This document shows, in pieces, positions 49,872 through 58,364 of a DNA stretch of 64,000 nt. The stretch is taken from assembly GCA_964526695.1 (NCBI GenBank), contig CAZGJA010000017.1, positions 129,744-193,743 on the forward strand. Direction: 5' to 3'. The notes beneath the pieces are model-generated. The model searched no databases. It was not told the origin of the DNA and was given only the letters and a program-made list of their open reading frames with translations. Both the position numbers and the translations under genes were made by a program. Within the stretch, counting starts at the first letter, position 1. Every line of letters starts with the position of its first letter. Source of the DNA: JABWBH01 sp964526695 (GTDB lineage: Bacteria > Planctomycetota > Phycisphaerae > UBA1845).

Positions 49872-51485
49872 TCATTTCCGCGCGACGGCGAGGACCGTGG
49901 CGTCGTCGTCTCCGCCGCCGCCGCCGAGGTGGGCGCGGACCGCGTCGAGGATGCGGGAGGTGACGTTTTCGCCGTCGGAGAACGCTTCCTGTGTCATGAG
50001 CAGGTCGTGCAGCCGCTGATCGCCGAAGGCCTCGCCGGTGAGCGCCGCCTCCGTCACGCCGTCGCTGGTGCAGATGAGGCGGAACGTTTCCGGCAAGTCG
50101 ATGATCGTCACCTCATAACTGTAGTCGGCGTCCGCTCCCAGCACGAGCGAGGACTGCTCCAGCGTGATGAGCCGGCCCGGCGCGGCGGCGAGCAGCGGGG
50201 CCATGCCGCCCGCGTTGATGTACGCCAGCCGCCCGGTGGTGATGTCCAGCCCGACGTAGGCGCAGGTGACGCCCTGTCGCTCGTGCGCGGCAACCAGCAG
50301 GCGGTTGATCGCGTCCATCACCGGCGCCGGATCGAGCAGGAACTCCTCGTTCGCGCCGATGCTGGTGCGAATGGCCGCGCGGATTGCCGCCGCCTGCGCC
50401 AGACCCAGGATGCCCGATCCGCCGCCGTCGAGCATGAGGGCGTAGGCGCGGTGCTCGTCGAGCACGTGAAAATCGCAGAGGTCGCCGCCGCGGCATCGCC
50501 CGGGCAGTCTGGACGCGGCACACGCGAAAACGTCGTTGCCCTTCAGCTCGTGCGTGAGGCTCGTCTGCAACCGGCGCAGCGTCGCCACCCACGCGGCTTC
50601 CTCCCGCGCCGCCGTCTGCGCGAGGCGCCGTGCCGCGTGACCCATCAAGGAGCCGATGTGCGCCCCGGCCGCCGCGACATACAGGAGCGAAGCGGGCGTG
50701 AACACGCGTTTCTTGTCGGCCGGGCGGTCCACGTAAACGACGCCGACGACCTCGCCACCGAATGTCAGGGGCGCGGCCACCGCCGTCGAGGCGTAGCCGC
50801 TGTCAAGATCGATATTGGCGCTGCTCTCCGGGTATCTCCCGGCCACGTGCTGAAGAATGCCGGCGTACACGAAGGACTGACTGACGGGGGTCAGCGAGCC
50901 GCCGGGGGCGCGACGAAGCCCGCGCTGGGTGACGAGTTTCAGGTCGCGCTTGCCCTCGCCGCGCAGGGCGATGAAGCCGCGCTCCGCGCCGACGTCGAGC
51001 ATGAGCTGCGCGATCGCCTGGTCCGCGATGTCCTCCGGGCGATGGGCGATCCGCGTCACCGCCCCGAGCTGCGCAAGCTGCTCGATCTGCTGCGCGGAAA
51101 GCGAAAACGGCGACTTGGCCTTGAGCCACTCGCAGTCGCCCGGCTCCGTGCGGTCGGGGGTGAGGAAGTCCAGCTCGCCGGCCTGCGGGCGGGTCTTCTC
51201 GTCGATGTACTCGATCACGAATTCGCCGACGCGCAGCATGTCGCCGGGGACCAGCGTGACTTCGGTGATGGCCTGGCCGTTGACGAAGGTCTTGTTGCGG
51301 CTGCCGAGGTCGCGCAGGCTGAAGCGGCTGTTGTCGAGGCGCTGAATGCGCGCGTGCTCGCGGGAGATCAGCTCATGGTCGAGCACGACCTGGCACGTCG
51401 GCGAGCGGCCGATCGTGGCCGCCTCCGCCGTCAGTTCAAGCGTCCGCTCCTGCCCGCCGCTGTCCACGAAGCGTAGAAAGGGCAT
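49872..51485 (-). CDS. FHA-GAF-SpoIIE/PP2C-type phosphatase
   Basis: 537 residues in three modules. FHA (about 5-90): AATIGRSPTCQVVLDHELIS, REHARIQR, DLGSRNKTFVNGQAI. GAF (about 125-285): MLDVGAERGFIALRGEGKRD, STAVAAPLTFGGEVVGVVYV. C-terminal PP2C/SpoIIE (about 300-535): GRCRGGDLCDFHVLDEHRAY, GGSGILGLAQAAAIRAAIRT, LAYINAGGMAPLLAAAPGRL, LICTSDGVTEAALTGEAFGD, GGDDDATVLAVARK. The metal-binding Asp residues of the phosphatase are present. It probably reads a phosphothreonine partner through FHA and a ligand through GAF, then dephosphorylates an anti-sigma-antagonist-type substrate; the partner is unknown. Confidence 0.9.
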   Translation of the reverse strand: MPFLRFVDSGGQERTLELTAEAATIGRSPTCQVVLDHELISREHARIQRLDNSRFSLRDLGSRNKTFVNGQAITEVTLVPGDMLRVGEFVIEYIDEKTRPQAGELDFLTPDRTEPGDCEWLKAKSPFSLSAQQIEQLAQLGAVTRIAHRPEDIADQAIAQLMLDVGAERGFIALRGEGKRDLKLVTQRGLRRAPGGSLTPVSQSFVYAGILQHVAGRYPESSANIDLDSGYASTAVAAPLTFGGEVVGVVYVDRPADKKRVFTPASLLYVAAAGAHIGSLMGHAARRLAQTAAREEAAWVATLRRLQTSLTHELKGNDVFACAASRLPGRCRGGDLCDFHVLDEHRAYALMLDGGGSGILGLAQAAAIRAAIRTSIGANEEFLLDPAPVMDAINRLLVAAHERQGVTCAYVGLDITTGRLAYINAGGMAPLLAAAPGRLITLEQSSLVLGADADYSYEVTIIDLPETFRLICTSDGVTEAALTGEAFGDQRLHDLLMTQEAFSDGENVTSRILDAVRAHLGGGGGDDDATVLAVARK

Positions 51486-51739
51486 GTCTTGGTTTACCTT
51501 TCAACATGGGGCGATGGGAAGCATACCCGGCAGCGCTCGGGTGACAACCGCGCGAGTGACAACTGCGAGAGTGCGACGATGCGGACATGACTCGTCGCCG
51601 CGGGATGAGCGAGGCTTGCAGCGGATTCATGCGAGGCTGTGTTCACGCATGTCGCACGGAGACGCGCTGGCTTTTTGGGGTCGGCTTCAGCCGACTGGCT
51701 CCTGCCCCCCGCTGGTACGCTTGAGCTTGTACGCAATCG

Positions 51740-51833
51740 CCACGGCAAGGCGGGTGCGACAGACCGTGCCACGCGCCGCCGCACGTGGGGATTCGCATGC
51801 TCACGCCGAGTACGGCGAGAGCATGCCACCCAA
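51740..51833 (+). repeat. left arm of a 90-bp inverted repeat flanking the HMG-CoA lyase/biotin-carrier pair
   Basis: Matches 53650-53742 in reverse complement over about 90 bp with few differences (AGGCGGGTGCG-AGACCGTG, CCACGCGCCGCCGCAC, TGCTCACGCCGAGTACGGCG, AGAGCATGCCACC). It includes one GTGGCACGGTCTGGCG-family palindrome. 51486-51891 is otherwise gene-free and has a GGTCGGCTTCAGCCGACTGG palindrome at 51676-51700. Confidence 0.8.
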
Positions 51834-51891
51834 CCTTGCCACCCGACTGCGCACCCGGCCGTGCCACGCGGCGGCATTGTTACGACGCGAT

Positions 51892-52809
51892 TCACGACGA
51901 CTCGGCCACGCGGTGCAGGCGTTGCAACTGGCGGCTGGGGAGGCGGCGTCCGAGCAGCGACTGCATGCGCTCCGCCGCCGCGGTCACCTTGGCGACATTC
52001 ACGCCCGTGTGGATGCCCATGCGGTCCAGCATGTACACGAGGTCTTCCGTGGCGAGGTTGCCCGCCGCGCCCGGGGCGAAGGGGCAGCCGCCCAGTCCGC
52101 CCGCCGAGGCGTCGAACGTCGTGATGCCCAATTGAAGCCCGACCGCCACGTTGGCGAGCGCGGTGCCGTACGTGTCGTGGAAGTGCAGCGCGATGCGTTC
52201 CCGCGGGATCGACTGAAGCAGGAAGCCGACCGTCTCCACCACGTCGCTGGGCACGGCCGCGCCGATGGTGTCGCTGATGGCCACTTCCTGCACGCCGAGG
52301 TCCAGCAGAGCTTGCGCGACTTCGAGCACGCGGCGTTTGTTGATGTCGCCCTCAAAGGGGCAGACGAAGCACGTGGAAAGGTAGCCGCGCACGCTGACGC
52401 CGTCCGCCCGCGCCGATCGCACCACGGGCGCAAACGCCTCGAGCGACTCCGCAACCGTCATGTTGATGTTGCGCTTGGCGAACGTCTCCGACGCGGCGGT
52501 GAAGACGGCGATGCGCTTAATGCCCGCCGCTTTGGCGCGATCGTAGCCTTTCGTGTTCGGAACCAGGGCGGAGTAGGTCACGCCCGGGCGCGCGGGCAGC
52601 GAGGCCAGAACTTCCGCGGCATCGGCAAGCTGGGGCACGGCTTTGGGATGCACGAAGGAGGACGTCTCGATCTGCGTCAGCCCGGCGTCGGCGAGCGCGG
52701 AGATAAACGCGGCCTTGTCCGCGGTCGCAACGGGCGTCTTCTCGTTCTGCAAGCCGTCGCGCGGGCCGACCTCGACGACGGTGACACGGGATGGAAGATC
52801 GAATCTCAT
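51892..52809 (-). CDS. hydroxymethylglutaryl-CoA lyase
   Basis: Cleaves HMG-CoA to acetyl-CoA and acetoacetate, the last step of leucine degradation. 305 residues: VTVVEVGPRDGLQNEKTPVA, IETSSFVHPKAVPQLADAAE, TYSALVPNTKGYDRAKAAGI, VFTAASETFAKRNINMTVAE, VRGYLSTCFVCPFEGDINKR, VAISDTIGAAVPSDVVE, IALHFHDTYGTALANVAVGL, FDASAGGLGGCPFAPGAAGN. The metal ligands (Asp in PRDG, HFHD) and the catalytic Cys in GGLGGCPFAPGA are present. The ATG at 52809 fits family length; an ATG 11 codons upstream is possible. Its partner is the biotin-carrier gene upstream, but the carboxylase subunits are absent. Confidence 0.92.
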   Translation of the reverse strand: MRFDLPSRVTVVEVGPRDGLQNEKTPVATADKAAFISALADAGLTQIETSSFVHPKAVPQLADAAEVLASLPARPGVTYSALVPNTKGYDRAKAAGIKRIAVFTAASETFAKRNINMTVAESLEAFAPVVRSARADGVSVRGYLSTCFVCPFEGDINKRRVLEVAQALLDLGVQEVAISDTIGAAVPSDVVETVGFLLQSIPRERIALHFHDTYGTALANVAVGLQLGITTFDASAGGLGGCPFAPGAAGNLATEDLVYMLDRMGIHTGVNVAKVTAAAERMQSLLGRRLPSRQLQRLHRVAESS

Positions 52810-52917
52810 ATCGTCCAGACGTTTGGGCAAGTGCCGTGCCATCCTCGCCGCGAGCGGGCCGCGCCTGGCGGCATGGCCGAGCCGGGCAGCTTGGCGCCCG
52901 CATCGGTCGTCGCAATC

Positions 52918-53436
52918 TCATTCGGCGGTCCGCTCCTCGAATCGTACCAGAATCTCGCCCATGGGCACGAGTTCGCCCTCGCGGCAGCGGACCTCCGCGA
53001 CCCGCCCGTCTCCGCCGGCCGCGAGGGTCAGCTCCATCTTCATCGACTCCATGATGACCAGCGGCTGATGCTGCTTTACCTCGTCTCCCGGGCTGACAAG
53101 GAGCTTGAGCACCGTGCCGGGCATCGGCGCCTTGATGTCGGAGGACGCCGCGGCATGTCCGCCCGCCCGCCGCCCGCCGGTCAGCACCTTTTCCAGCACG
53201 TGTCGGCGACCGTCGATCCACACCTCGACCTCCGAGGGACGATGCACGACGTAGTACGGCACGACTCGACCATGCAAATGCAGCCAGCCTTCGCCCGGAC
53301 CGCGAGCCTGCAGTCCGACCTCATGCGACACGCCGGTGCTGAGGCGGACCTGATACGCGCCTGCGGTCGCCCCTTGCTCGACGTGGACTTCGATCGGTTC
53401 GTCCGATTCTGAATGTCGGAACTTTGCCCTGCTCAT
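52918..53436 (-). CDS. biotin carboxyl carrier-type protein
   Basis: 172 residues from the ATG at 53436 (186 from a GTG at 53478). The N-terminal half is a beta-rich linker domain (YQVRLSTGVSHEVGLQARGP, LHLHGRVVPYYVVHRPSEVE, VWIDGRRHVLEKVL), like the C-terminal part of methylcrotonyl-/acyl-CoA carboxylase alpha chains. The biotinyl domain follows (IKAPMPGTVLKLLVSPGDEV, QPLVIMESMKMELTLAAGGD), with the biotinylated Lys in ESMKME and a closing GRVAEVRCREGELVPMGEIL. With HMG-CoA lyase next to it, a role in leucine or odd-chain acid catabolism is likely. The carboxylase catalytic subunits must be encoded elsewhere, which is unusual. Confidence 0.85.
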   Translation of the reverse strand: MSRAKFRHSESDEPIEVHVEQGATAGAYQVRLSTGVSHEVGLQARGPGEGWLHLHGRVVPYYVVHRPSEVEVWIDGRRHVLEKVLTGGRRAGGHAAASSDIKAPMPGTVLKLLVSPGDEVKQHQPLVIMESMKMELTLAAGGDGRVAEVRCREGELVPMGEILVRFEERTAE

Positions 53437-53649
53437 CTGATGACGAGTGCTCTCATTCGGTCGATCCGGACCCGCCACGGAGGCACCGCGACTGCTGTGC
53501 CTTGCACGGCGCTTTCCTCAGCAATTCTCGGATCGTACCGCCTCGCCGGCCACATGAAAACGTCCGGGCGACCGGCGCAAGATGGAGGCACATGTGGGTG
53601 GCATTGGCGCGCAGCATACGTGAGTGGCATTGGCGCGGAGTGTACGTGG

Positions 53650-53742
53650 GTGGCATGCTCTCGCCGTACTCGGCGTGAGCATGTGAATCCCAAGGTGCGG
53701 CGGCGCGTGGCACGGTCTGGCGCACCCGCCTGGCCGTGGGGG
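53650..53742 (-). repeat. right arm of the 90-bp inverted repeat
   Basis: Reverse complement of 51740-51833 (GGTGGCATGCTCTCGCCGTA, CTCGGCGTGAGCATG, GTGCGGCGGCGCGTGGCACG). A CACGGGTTCGCTGCTGCGGA palindrome follows at 53777-53808. A short AGTGGCATTGGCGCG(G/C)AG(T/C)-(A/G)TACGTG duplication at 53595-53650 precedes it. No gene in 53479-53857. Confidence 0.8.
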
Positions 53743-53857
53743 ATGAGGCTGGCGCCGGACATTTCTTCGCCTACGCCACGGGTTCGCTGCTGCGGACCCA
53801 TGCCACCCGCGAGCGCCACCTGCCGGGGGTCGTTCATGCGACGTTCGCGCTTGGAGG

Positions 53858-54781
53858 CTACCCCGCCGCGAACAGCGCCTCGACGAACGTGGCCGGGTCG
53901 AAGGGTTCGACATCCGTCGGCTTCTCGCCGAGTCCGACGAATTTCACGGGGACGTCGAGCAGATCCTTGATGCCCACGACGATGCCGCCCTTGGCGCTGC
54001 CGTCGAGCTTGGCGAGGAAGATGCCCGTCACGCGCACGTGCTCCGAAAACATTTTGGCCTGCTGCACGGCGTTCTGCCCGATGGTGGCGTCGAGGACGAT
54101 GAGGACTTCATGCGGCGCGCCGGGGATCTTCCGCTCGATGACGCGCTGGATTTTGCCCAGCTCGCGCATCAGGTGGTCCTGCGTGTGGAGCCGTCCCGCG
54201 GTGTCGATCAGCAGCACGTCGGCGCTGCGCGACAGCGCGGCCTCGCAGGCGTCGAACGCCACGGCGCCGGGGTCCGCGCCCTGATCGTGCTTGACGATCT
54301 GCACGCCGGTCCGCTGCGCCCAGATGGACAACTGCTCCACCGCGGCCGCGCGGTACGTGTCGCACGCGCCGAGGATCACTTTCTTGCCCTGACTGGTCAG
54401 CCACTGCGCGAGCTTGGCGACGCTGGTCGTCTTGCCCGAGCCGTTGATGCCCGTCATGAGGATGACCGTCGGACCGGAGGGTGCTTCATGCAGGCGGCAG
54501 TCGGTCTGAGACCACTTGGCCACGATCTGCCCCTTGAGGTAATCGATGACCTCCTGCTCCTCCTTGATCTCGCCGCGCTTCCAGCCGTCGGTGGCGAGCT
54601 GGATCAGCGATTTCGTCGTGCCCGGGCCGAAATCCGCCAGGAGCATCTGCTCTTCGAGGCGCGTGAGGGTTCCCTGGTCGATCTTCTGCCCGATGCGCAG
54701 CACCGCGCGCAGCCCGCCGGCGAGCTTCTCCCGCGTCTTGCTCAGTCCCTGCTTGAAGCGATCAAACAACCCCACGTTCAC
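53858..54781 (-). CDS. ftsY: signal recognition particle receptor FtsY
   Basis: GTPase that receives SRP-ribosome complexes at the membrane. 307 residues: MGLFDRFKQGLSKTREKLA-type start (MNVGLFDRFKQGLSKTREKL), N domain, G1 GINGSGKTTSVAKLA, GACDTYRAAAVEQL, G3 VLLIDTAGRLHTQDHLM, G4 FLAKLDGSAKGGIVVGI, G5/closing FVGLGEKPTDVEPFDPATFV. The acidic A domain is missing, as in many short FtsY proteins. Follows nusB by 52 bp in a ribH-nusB-ftsY block. Confidence 0.96.
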   Translation of the reverse strand: MNVGLFDRFKQGLSKTREKLAGGLRAVLRIGQKIDQGTLTRLEEQMLLADFGPGTTKSLIQLATDGWKRGEIKEEQEVIDYLKGQIVAKWSQTDCRLHEAPSGPTVILMTGINGSGKTTSVAKLAQWLTSQGKKVILGACDTYRAAAVEQLSIWAQRTGVQIVKHDQGADPGAVAFDACEAALSRSADVLLIDTAGRLHTQDHLMRELGKIQRVIERKIPGAPHEVLIVLDATIGQNAVQQAKMFSEHVRVTGIFLAKLDGSAKGGIVVGIKDLLDVPVKFVGLGEKPTDVEPFDPATFVEALFAAG

Positions 54782-54833
54782 TCCCCTCGATCACGCCTTC
54801 CTGCTCGCCGCAGCGCCGGCGCCACGCTCGCCG

Positions 54834-55313
54834 TCAATCCGGCTTCGCGCCCGTTTCCTCCCGAATCTTGCGATACACCGCGTCGAGCACGCCGTTGACG
54901 AATCGCGGCGTCTCGGCGCCGCCGTACTCCTTGCCGATCTCGATCGCTTCATCCATCGCCACCGCGGGCGGGACCTCGTCGCCCAGCATCTCCAGCACGG
55001 CGATGCGGAGGATGGCATGCTCCACGGTGGACATGCGATCGGGCTTCCACTGGGGCGAGGCCGCTTCCAGCCGGCCGTCGAGCGCCTCGCGCTGCGCCCA
55101 CGCGCGCCGGACGAGCCGCGCAGCATATTCGAACACGTCGCCGGACGCGCCGGATTCCGCGAAGAATGCGGGAAGGTCGGTGAGCGCCTCGTCGCCCTGG
55201 ACATGAAGCTGGCAGAGCATCTGCAAGGCGAGCACGCGCGACTGGCGGCGCTTGCGGCGCAGGGATTCGACCGGCGGAAGGCTCTCGGAAGGTGATGGCG
55301 AGTTGTCAATCAT
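54834..55313 (-). CDS. nusB: transcription antitermination factor NusB
   Basis: 159 residues: RRQSRVLALQMLCQLHVQGD, then VFEYAARLVRRAWAQREALD, AASPQWKPDRMSTVEHAILR, IAVLEMLGDEVPPAVAMDEA, IEIGKEYGGAETPRFVNGVL, DAVYRKI. These are the NusB helices including the RNA/S10-binding surface. It acts with NusA/NusE at rRNA operons. The ATG at 55313 gives a normal length; the longer frame upstream runs through intergenic repeats. Confidence 0.94.
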   Translation of the reverse strand: MIDNSPSPSESLPPVESLRRKRRQSRVLALQMLCQLHVQGDEALTDLPAFFAESGASGDVFEYAARLVRRAWAQREALDGRLEAASPQWKPDRMSTVEHAILRIAVLEMLGDEVPPAVAMDEAIEIGKEYGGAETPRFVNGVLDAVYRKIREETGAKPD

Positions 55314-55365
55314 CGAAGAAGCGGCGTCCGCCGGCCTGCGGCATGTACGGTTGCGGTTGCGATCA

Positions 55366-55727
55366 CCTGAGTCTGCACCTGACTCCAGTGCGCAGCGCCT
55401 TGATTGTCTTGAGGTTGCGGCGCGGCGTGGCCTTGTGCCCCGGAGGGGCATCCGACCATAGCCCAGCCATTCATGGCTAGGGGACGTGGCGTGCGACAGC
55501 GCAGTCCCGGAGGGACGGCTGAACGGCAGCGCGATGTGCACACGTCATCTCCGAGATTCATCCGTCCCTCCGGGACTTTCGGCCCATCGCCGCGAACATC
55601 CCAGCGATAAATCGCTGGGCCACTCTCGAATGCCCCGCCGGGGCACGGCGTCGCCCGTCGATTTCCCTGCATGATCGTAAGTTCATGCGATTCGAAAGCC
55701 CTGCAACCGGAACCAACTGGCGACACC
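55366..55727 (-). repeat. composite non-coding repeat, copy 2
   Basis: Reverse-orientation copy of 19271-19751 without the 117-bp MITE. It keeps both ends (CCTGAGTCTGCACCTGACTC... and ...CCGGAACCAACTGG) and the internal palindromes CCCAGCGATAAATCGCTGGG, CCATTCATGG, GTCCCGGAGGGAC and GCCCCGGCGGGGC-type. It fills the 421-bp gap between nusB and ribH. Confidence 0.75.
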
Positions 55728-55734
55728 TTTGCGA

Positions 55735-56211
55735 TCACTCCGCGCGGCCGATCTGCTCCAACACGCTGATCATCTCCATGGCGCACAGGGCCGCGTCCGC
55801 GCCCTTGTTGCCCGCCTTGCCGCCGGCGCGGTCGATCGCCTGTTCCAGCGTGTCGCACGTCAGCACGCCCATCGCGGTGGGCACGCCGGTGTGCAGCGCG
55901 ACCCAGCCCAGCCCGCGAACGGCCTCGCCCGCGACATAATCAAAGTGCGGCGTTTGTCCGCGGATGACGCAGCCCAGCGCGATCACGGCGCTGAACTTGC
56001 CCGACTCCGCCAGCTTGCGCGCCGCCGCGGGAAGCTCGAACGCGCCGGGCACAAACACCCGCGTGATGTCCGCGTCGCGGCAGCCGTGACGCTTCAGCGC
56101 GTCCTCCGCGCCCGCCACCAGGTTGTCCGTGATGAACTCATTGAACCGGCTGACCGCCAGCGCAAACCGCCGACCCTCGGCCTTGAGTTGCCCTTGAACC
56201 TCTTTTGCCAT
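55735..56211 (-). CDS. ribH: 6,7-dimethyl-8-ribityllumazine synthase
   Basis: Condenses 5-amino-6-ribitylaminouracil with 3,4-dihydroxybutanone phosphate, the penultimate step of riboflavin synthesis. 158 residues: FALAVSRFNEFITDNLVAGA, VFVPGAFELPAAARKLAESG, VIALGCVIRGQTPHFDYVAG, GVPTAMGVLTCDTLEQAIDR, AGGKAGNKGADAALCAMEMI. The catalytic His (TPHFDY) and substrate motifs are intact. Likely forms the 60-subunit shell typical of the family. First gene of ribH-nusB-ftsY, although a repeat element separates it from nusB. Confidence 0.96.
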   Translation of the reverse strand: MAKEVQGQLKAEGRRFALAVSRFNEFITDNLVAGAEDALKRHGCRDADITRVFVPGAFELPAAARKLAESGKFSAVIALGCVIRGQTPHFDYVAGEAVRGLGWVALHTGVPTAMGVLTCDTLEQAIDRAGGKAGNKGADAALCAMEMISVLEQIGRAE

Positions 56212-56801
56212 CCCGACGCCCTCCGCTGCAATGCGAACGGGTCATTATCCCTGACCCAGGGAAATTGGCAAAACGGCAGCCGAATGGGGAAGTCCCGCGA
56301 GCAGGGCAACCGCTTTCTATGTAGAACCGCAGAAGGCTTGCGGCTCTGTCAAGCGTGGGGCCAATGGCCGAGAACGTGCCGAGTGACGCACGACAAGGAG
56401 CGATTCGTGCGGGAGCGGGATCTGGTCGGCTTCAGCCGACCGGCTGTTGCCACCCGCTTGAGCGGGTGGGGGCGGCGCTTCACGCATTGGTCGAGCCGGC
56501 TTCAGCCGGGCTTGTCTCGTGGCCCGTCAAGCCGGCTGAAGCCCGGCTGGCGGCGCGCCGGCGGCCTGTCCCCCACCGCCTCAAGGCGGCGGCACGAACC
56601 GGCCGGCTGAAGCCGGCCCAGGACGACCCAGCACGATGCAAGCTCAAGCTTGGGATCGGCTGCGATCGGAGACATTCATCAATGGGCGCAGCAGAATCGG
56701 GCAAGACCTTCTATGGTTCTGCTTGGCTTCACGGCCCGGGTGGCACGGTCTGGCGTACTCGCCAGGCCGTGGAGGAAGACTGCCCGAGCCGGTCGCCGGC
56801 G
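56212..56801. repeat. gene-free region with GCCGGCTTCAGCCGG and GTGGCACGGTCTGGCG palindromes
   Basis: 56427-56615 contains about six CGGCTTCAGCCG/CGGCTGAAGCCG palindromes interleaved with CACCCGCTTGAGCGGGTGGG and CACCGCCTCAAGGCGGCGG. 56739-56773 is one GGTGGCACGGTCTGGCGTAC-TCGCCAGGCCGTGG element. No gene seen. Confidence 0.7.
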
Positions 56802-58364
56802 TTACGAGCCGCCTGCTTGAGGTGCAGGGGCGGATGCGCGAAACAGAACTCCGGCCGGATCGAGCCGAACCTCGTCGGCCTCGCCGGGGGGAAGGGGGTG
56901 GGTCAGGAAGACCGGCCTTCCGCCCGCGTTTCTGCAAGTCGCAACCCAGACGCGAGGATCATCCGTGCCGAGAATCTCGATGTCCGGTCGCGGTGTGGCG
57001 ATGAGCTCGGCGTACCACACAACGCGTGCGTCGGCCCAAGGCGCGCAGATGACGCTGTCCGCGGGAAGCGAGGCGAGGTCGAGGTCTCGCAAGTACTGCG
57101 TGGCGTGCCACGTCGAGTGGTTGTATCTCGTGAAGGCATGGAGGACGCACAGCAGCGTCAGCGCGCCGGCGGCTTCAAGCCCCGCTCGCTTCAACGGGCC
57201 TGCAATGCCGATCACCTCCCGCGTGATCCGTTGCGCCGTGGCGCTCCCCCCGGCGGCAAGCAGCACCGTCCCCATCAGCAGCAGGGGCAGCAGGTCGGCC
57301 GCGGTGTCGTGGATGCGGTACTGCAGGACGAAGGCCAGATCGCCGAGGATGATCCCCCATGCGACCACGGCGGCGGGAGGACTCAAACGGGCCAGCGAAA
57401 TCGTCCCCAGCGCCAGCAGCGCGAGGAGCGCCACGAGCGGCAGAGTGCCATACACATGGCACTGCGCACGGACCCAGCGGAACTTCCCGCGCATCTGTCC
57501 GGCGTCCGCGCCCATGAATCGCCGGAATACCTCGGCACGCATGACCCAGACGACCTGCCGCGAGCGATGCTCCGGAATCCGTCCCGCGCCCGCTGCCTGC
57601 CGCTCCCATGAGACGTGCTCCTGAACGCAACTGTACGGGCTTGAGGGTCCGATTCGCGCGTACGTCAGGCCGGCCGCGAGGATCACGGGCGCAACGCCGA
57701 CGCCCAGGATGCCCACAAGACGGATCGACAATCGCCCCCAGCTCCGCCCCTGCGCCTCGCGCCACCGGCGCCGCTCCATCAGCGCCCAGGCGCCCAACAT
57801 CCCCGGCAGCATCAGCGCAAACGACGGCCGCTGCGACACGGCGAAGCCGAATACCGCCGCGGCCGACAGCAGATCCCCCATGCGGCGCGTCGCGCCGTAG
57901 CGCAGCAGCAAGTACACGGCGGCCATGAGCAGGACGGCGCCGGGCGCGTACACCTCCGGGATGACCATGTTCTGCCAGACGAGCGCGTGCTGCGTCAGGA
58001 GCAACGCCGCAATGCTCGACATCCATGCCGACACGCCCAGCCGCGTCAACATCACGGCGGCAAGCACGACCGCACCGGTCATGCAGGCCAGACACAGCAG
58101 GGACACGACCCACGCCGGGTCGAAGAAGAAGAGGATCCGCGTAAGCAACCAGCCGACCGCGGCGAACCCCGCGTAGCCCGGCGGATGCGCCACTCCGAGC
58201 ACGGCGCACGCGGTCTGAAGGTCGCCGCCATCGCCGCTGCACACGCCGGGCGGCAGGCGAAAGCAGGCGGGCACAAAGATCGCCAGCGCCGCGGCCAGCA
58301 GCACGAGCCGATCCCGTCGGCTCAGCGGTGACCATGCGGTGGATGGCGGCGCGACAGTGTTCAC
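56802..58364 (-). CDS. DUF2723-type polytopic membrane protein (protein O-mannosyltransferase-like)
   Basis: 520 residues with about ten to twelve membrane helices. The N-terminal loop after the first helix, PPGVCSGDGGDLQTACAVLG followed by VAHPPGYAGFAAVGWLLTRI, carries the DUF2723 signature (GD..el..aa..lgvaHPPGyPl). LVWQNMVIPEVYAPGAVLLM (E-VYA) is also typical. A C-terminal soluble segment follows (SLPADSVICAPWADARVVWY). The family is GT-C-like; substrates are unknown. The ATG at 58362-58364 overlaps the stop of the sulfatase-like gene (ATGA), so the pair is translationally coupled. Confidence 0.84.
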   Translation of the reverse strand: MNTVAPPSTAWSPLSRRDRLVLLAAALAIFVPACFRLPPGVCSGDGGDLQTACAVLGVAHPPGYAGFAAVGWLLTRILFFFDPAWVVSLLCLACMTGAVVLAAVMLTRLGVSAWMSSIAALLLTQHALVWQNMVIPEVYAPGAVLLMAAVYLLLRYGATRRMGDLLSAAAVFGFAVSQRPSFALMLPGMLGAWALMERRRWREAQGRSWGRLSIRLVGILGVGVAPVILAAGLTYARIGPSSPYSCVQEHVSWERQAAGAGRIPEHRSRQVVWVMRAEVFRRFMGADAGQMRGKFRWVRAQCHVYGTLPLVALLALLALGTISLARLSPPAAVVAWGIILGDLAFVLQYRIHDTAADLLPLLLMGTVLLAAGGSATAQRITREVIGIAGPLKRAGLEAAGALTLLCVLHAFTRYNHSTWHATQYLRDLDLASLPADSVICAPWADARVVWYAELIATPRPDIEILGTDDPRVWVATCRNAGGRPVFLTHPLPPGEADEVRLDPAGVLFRASAPAPQAGGS

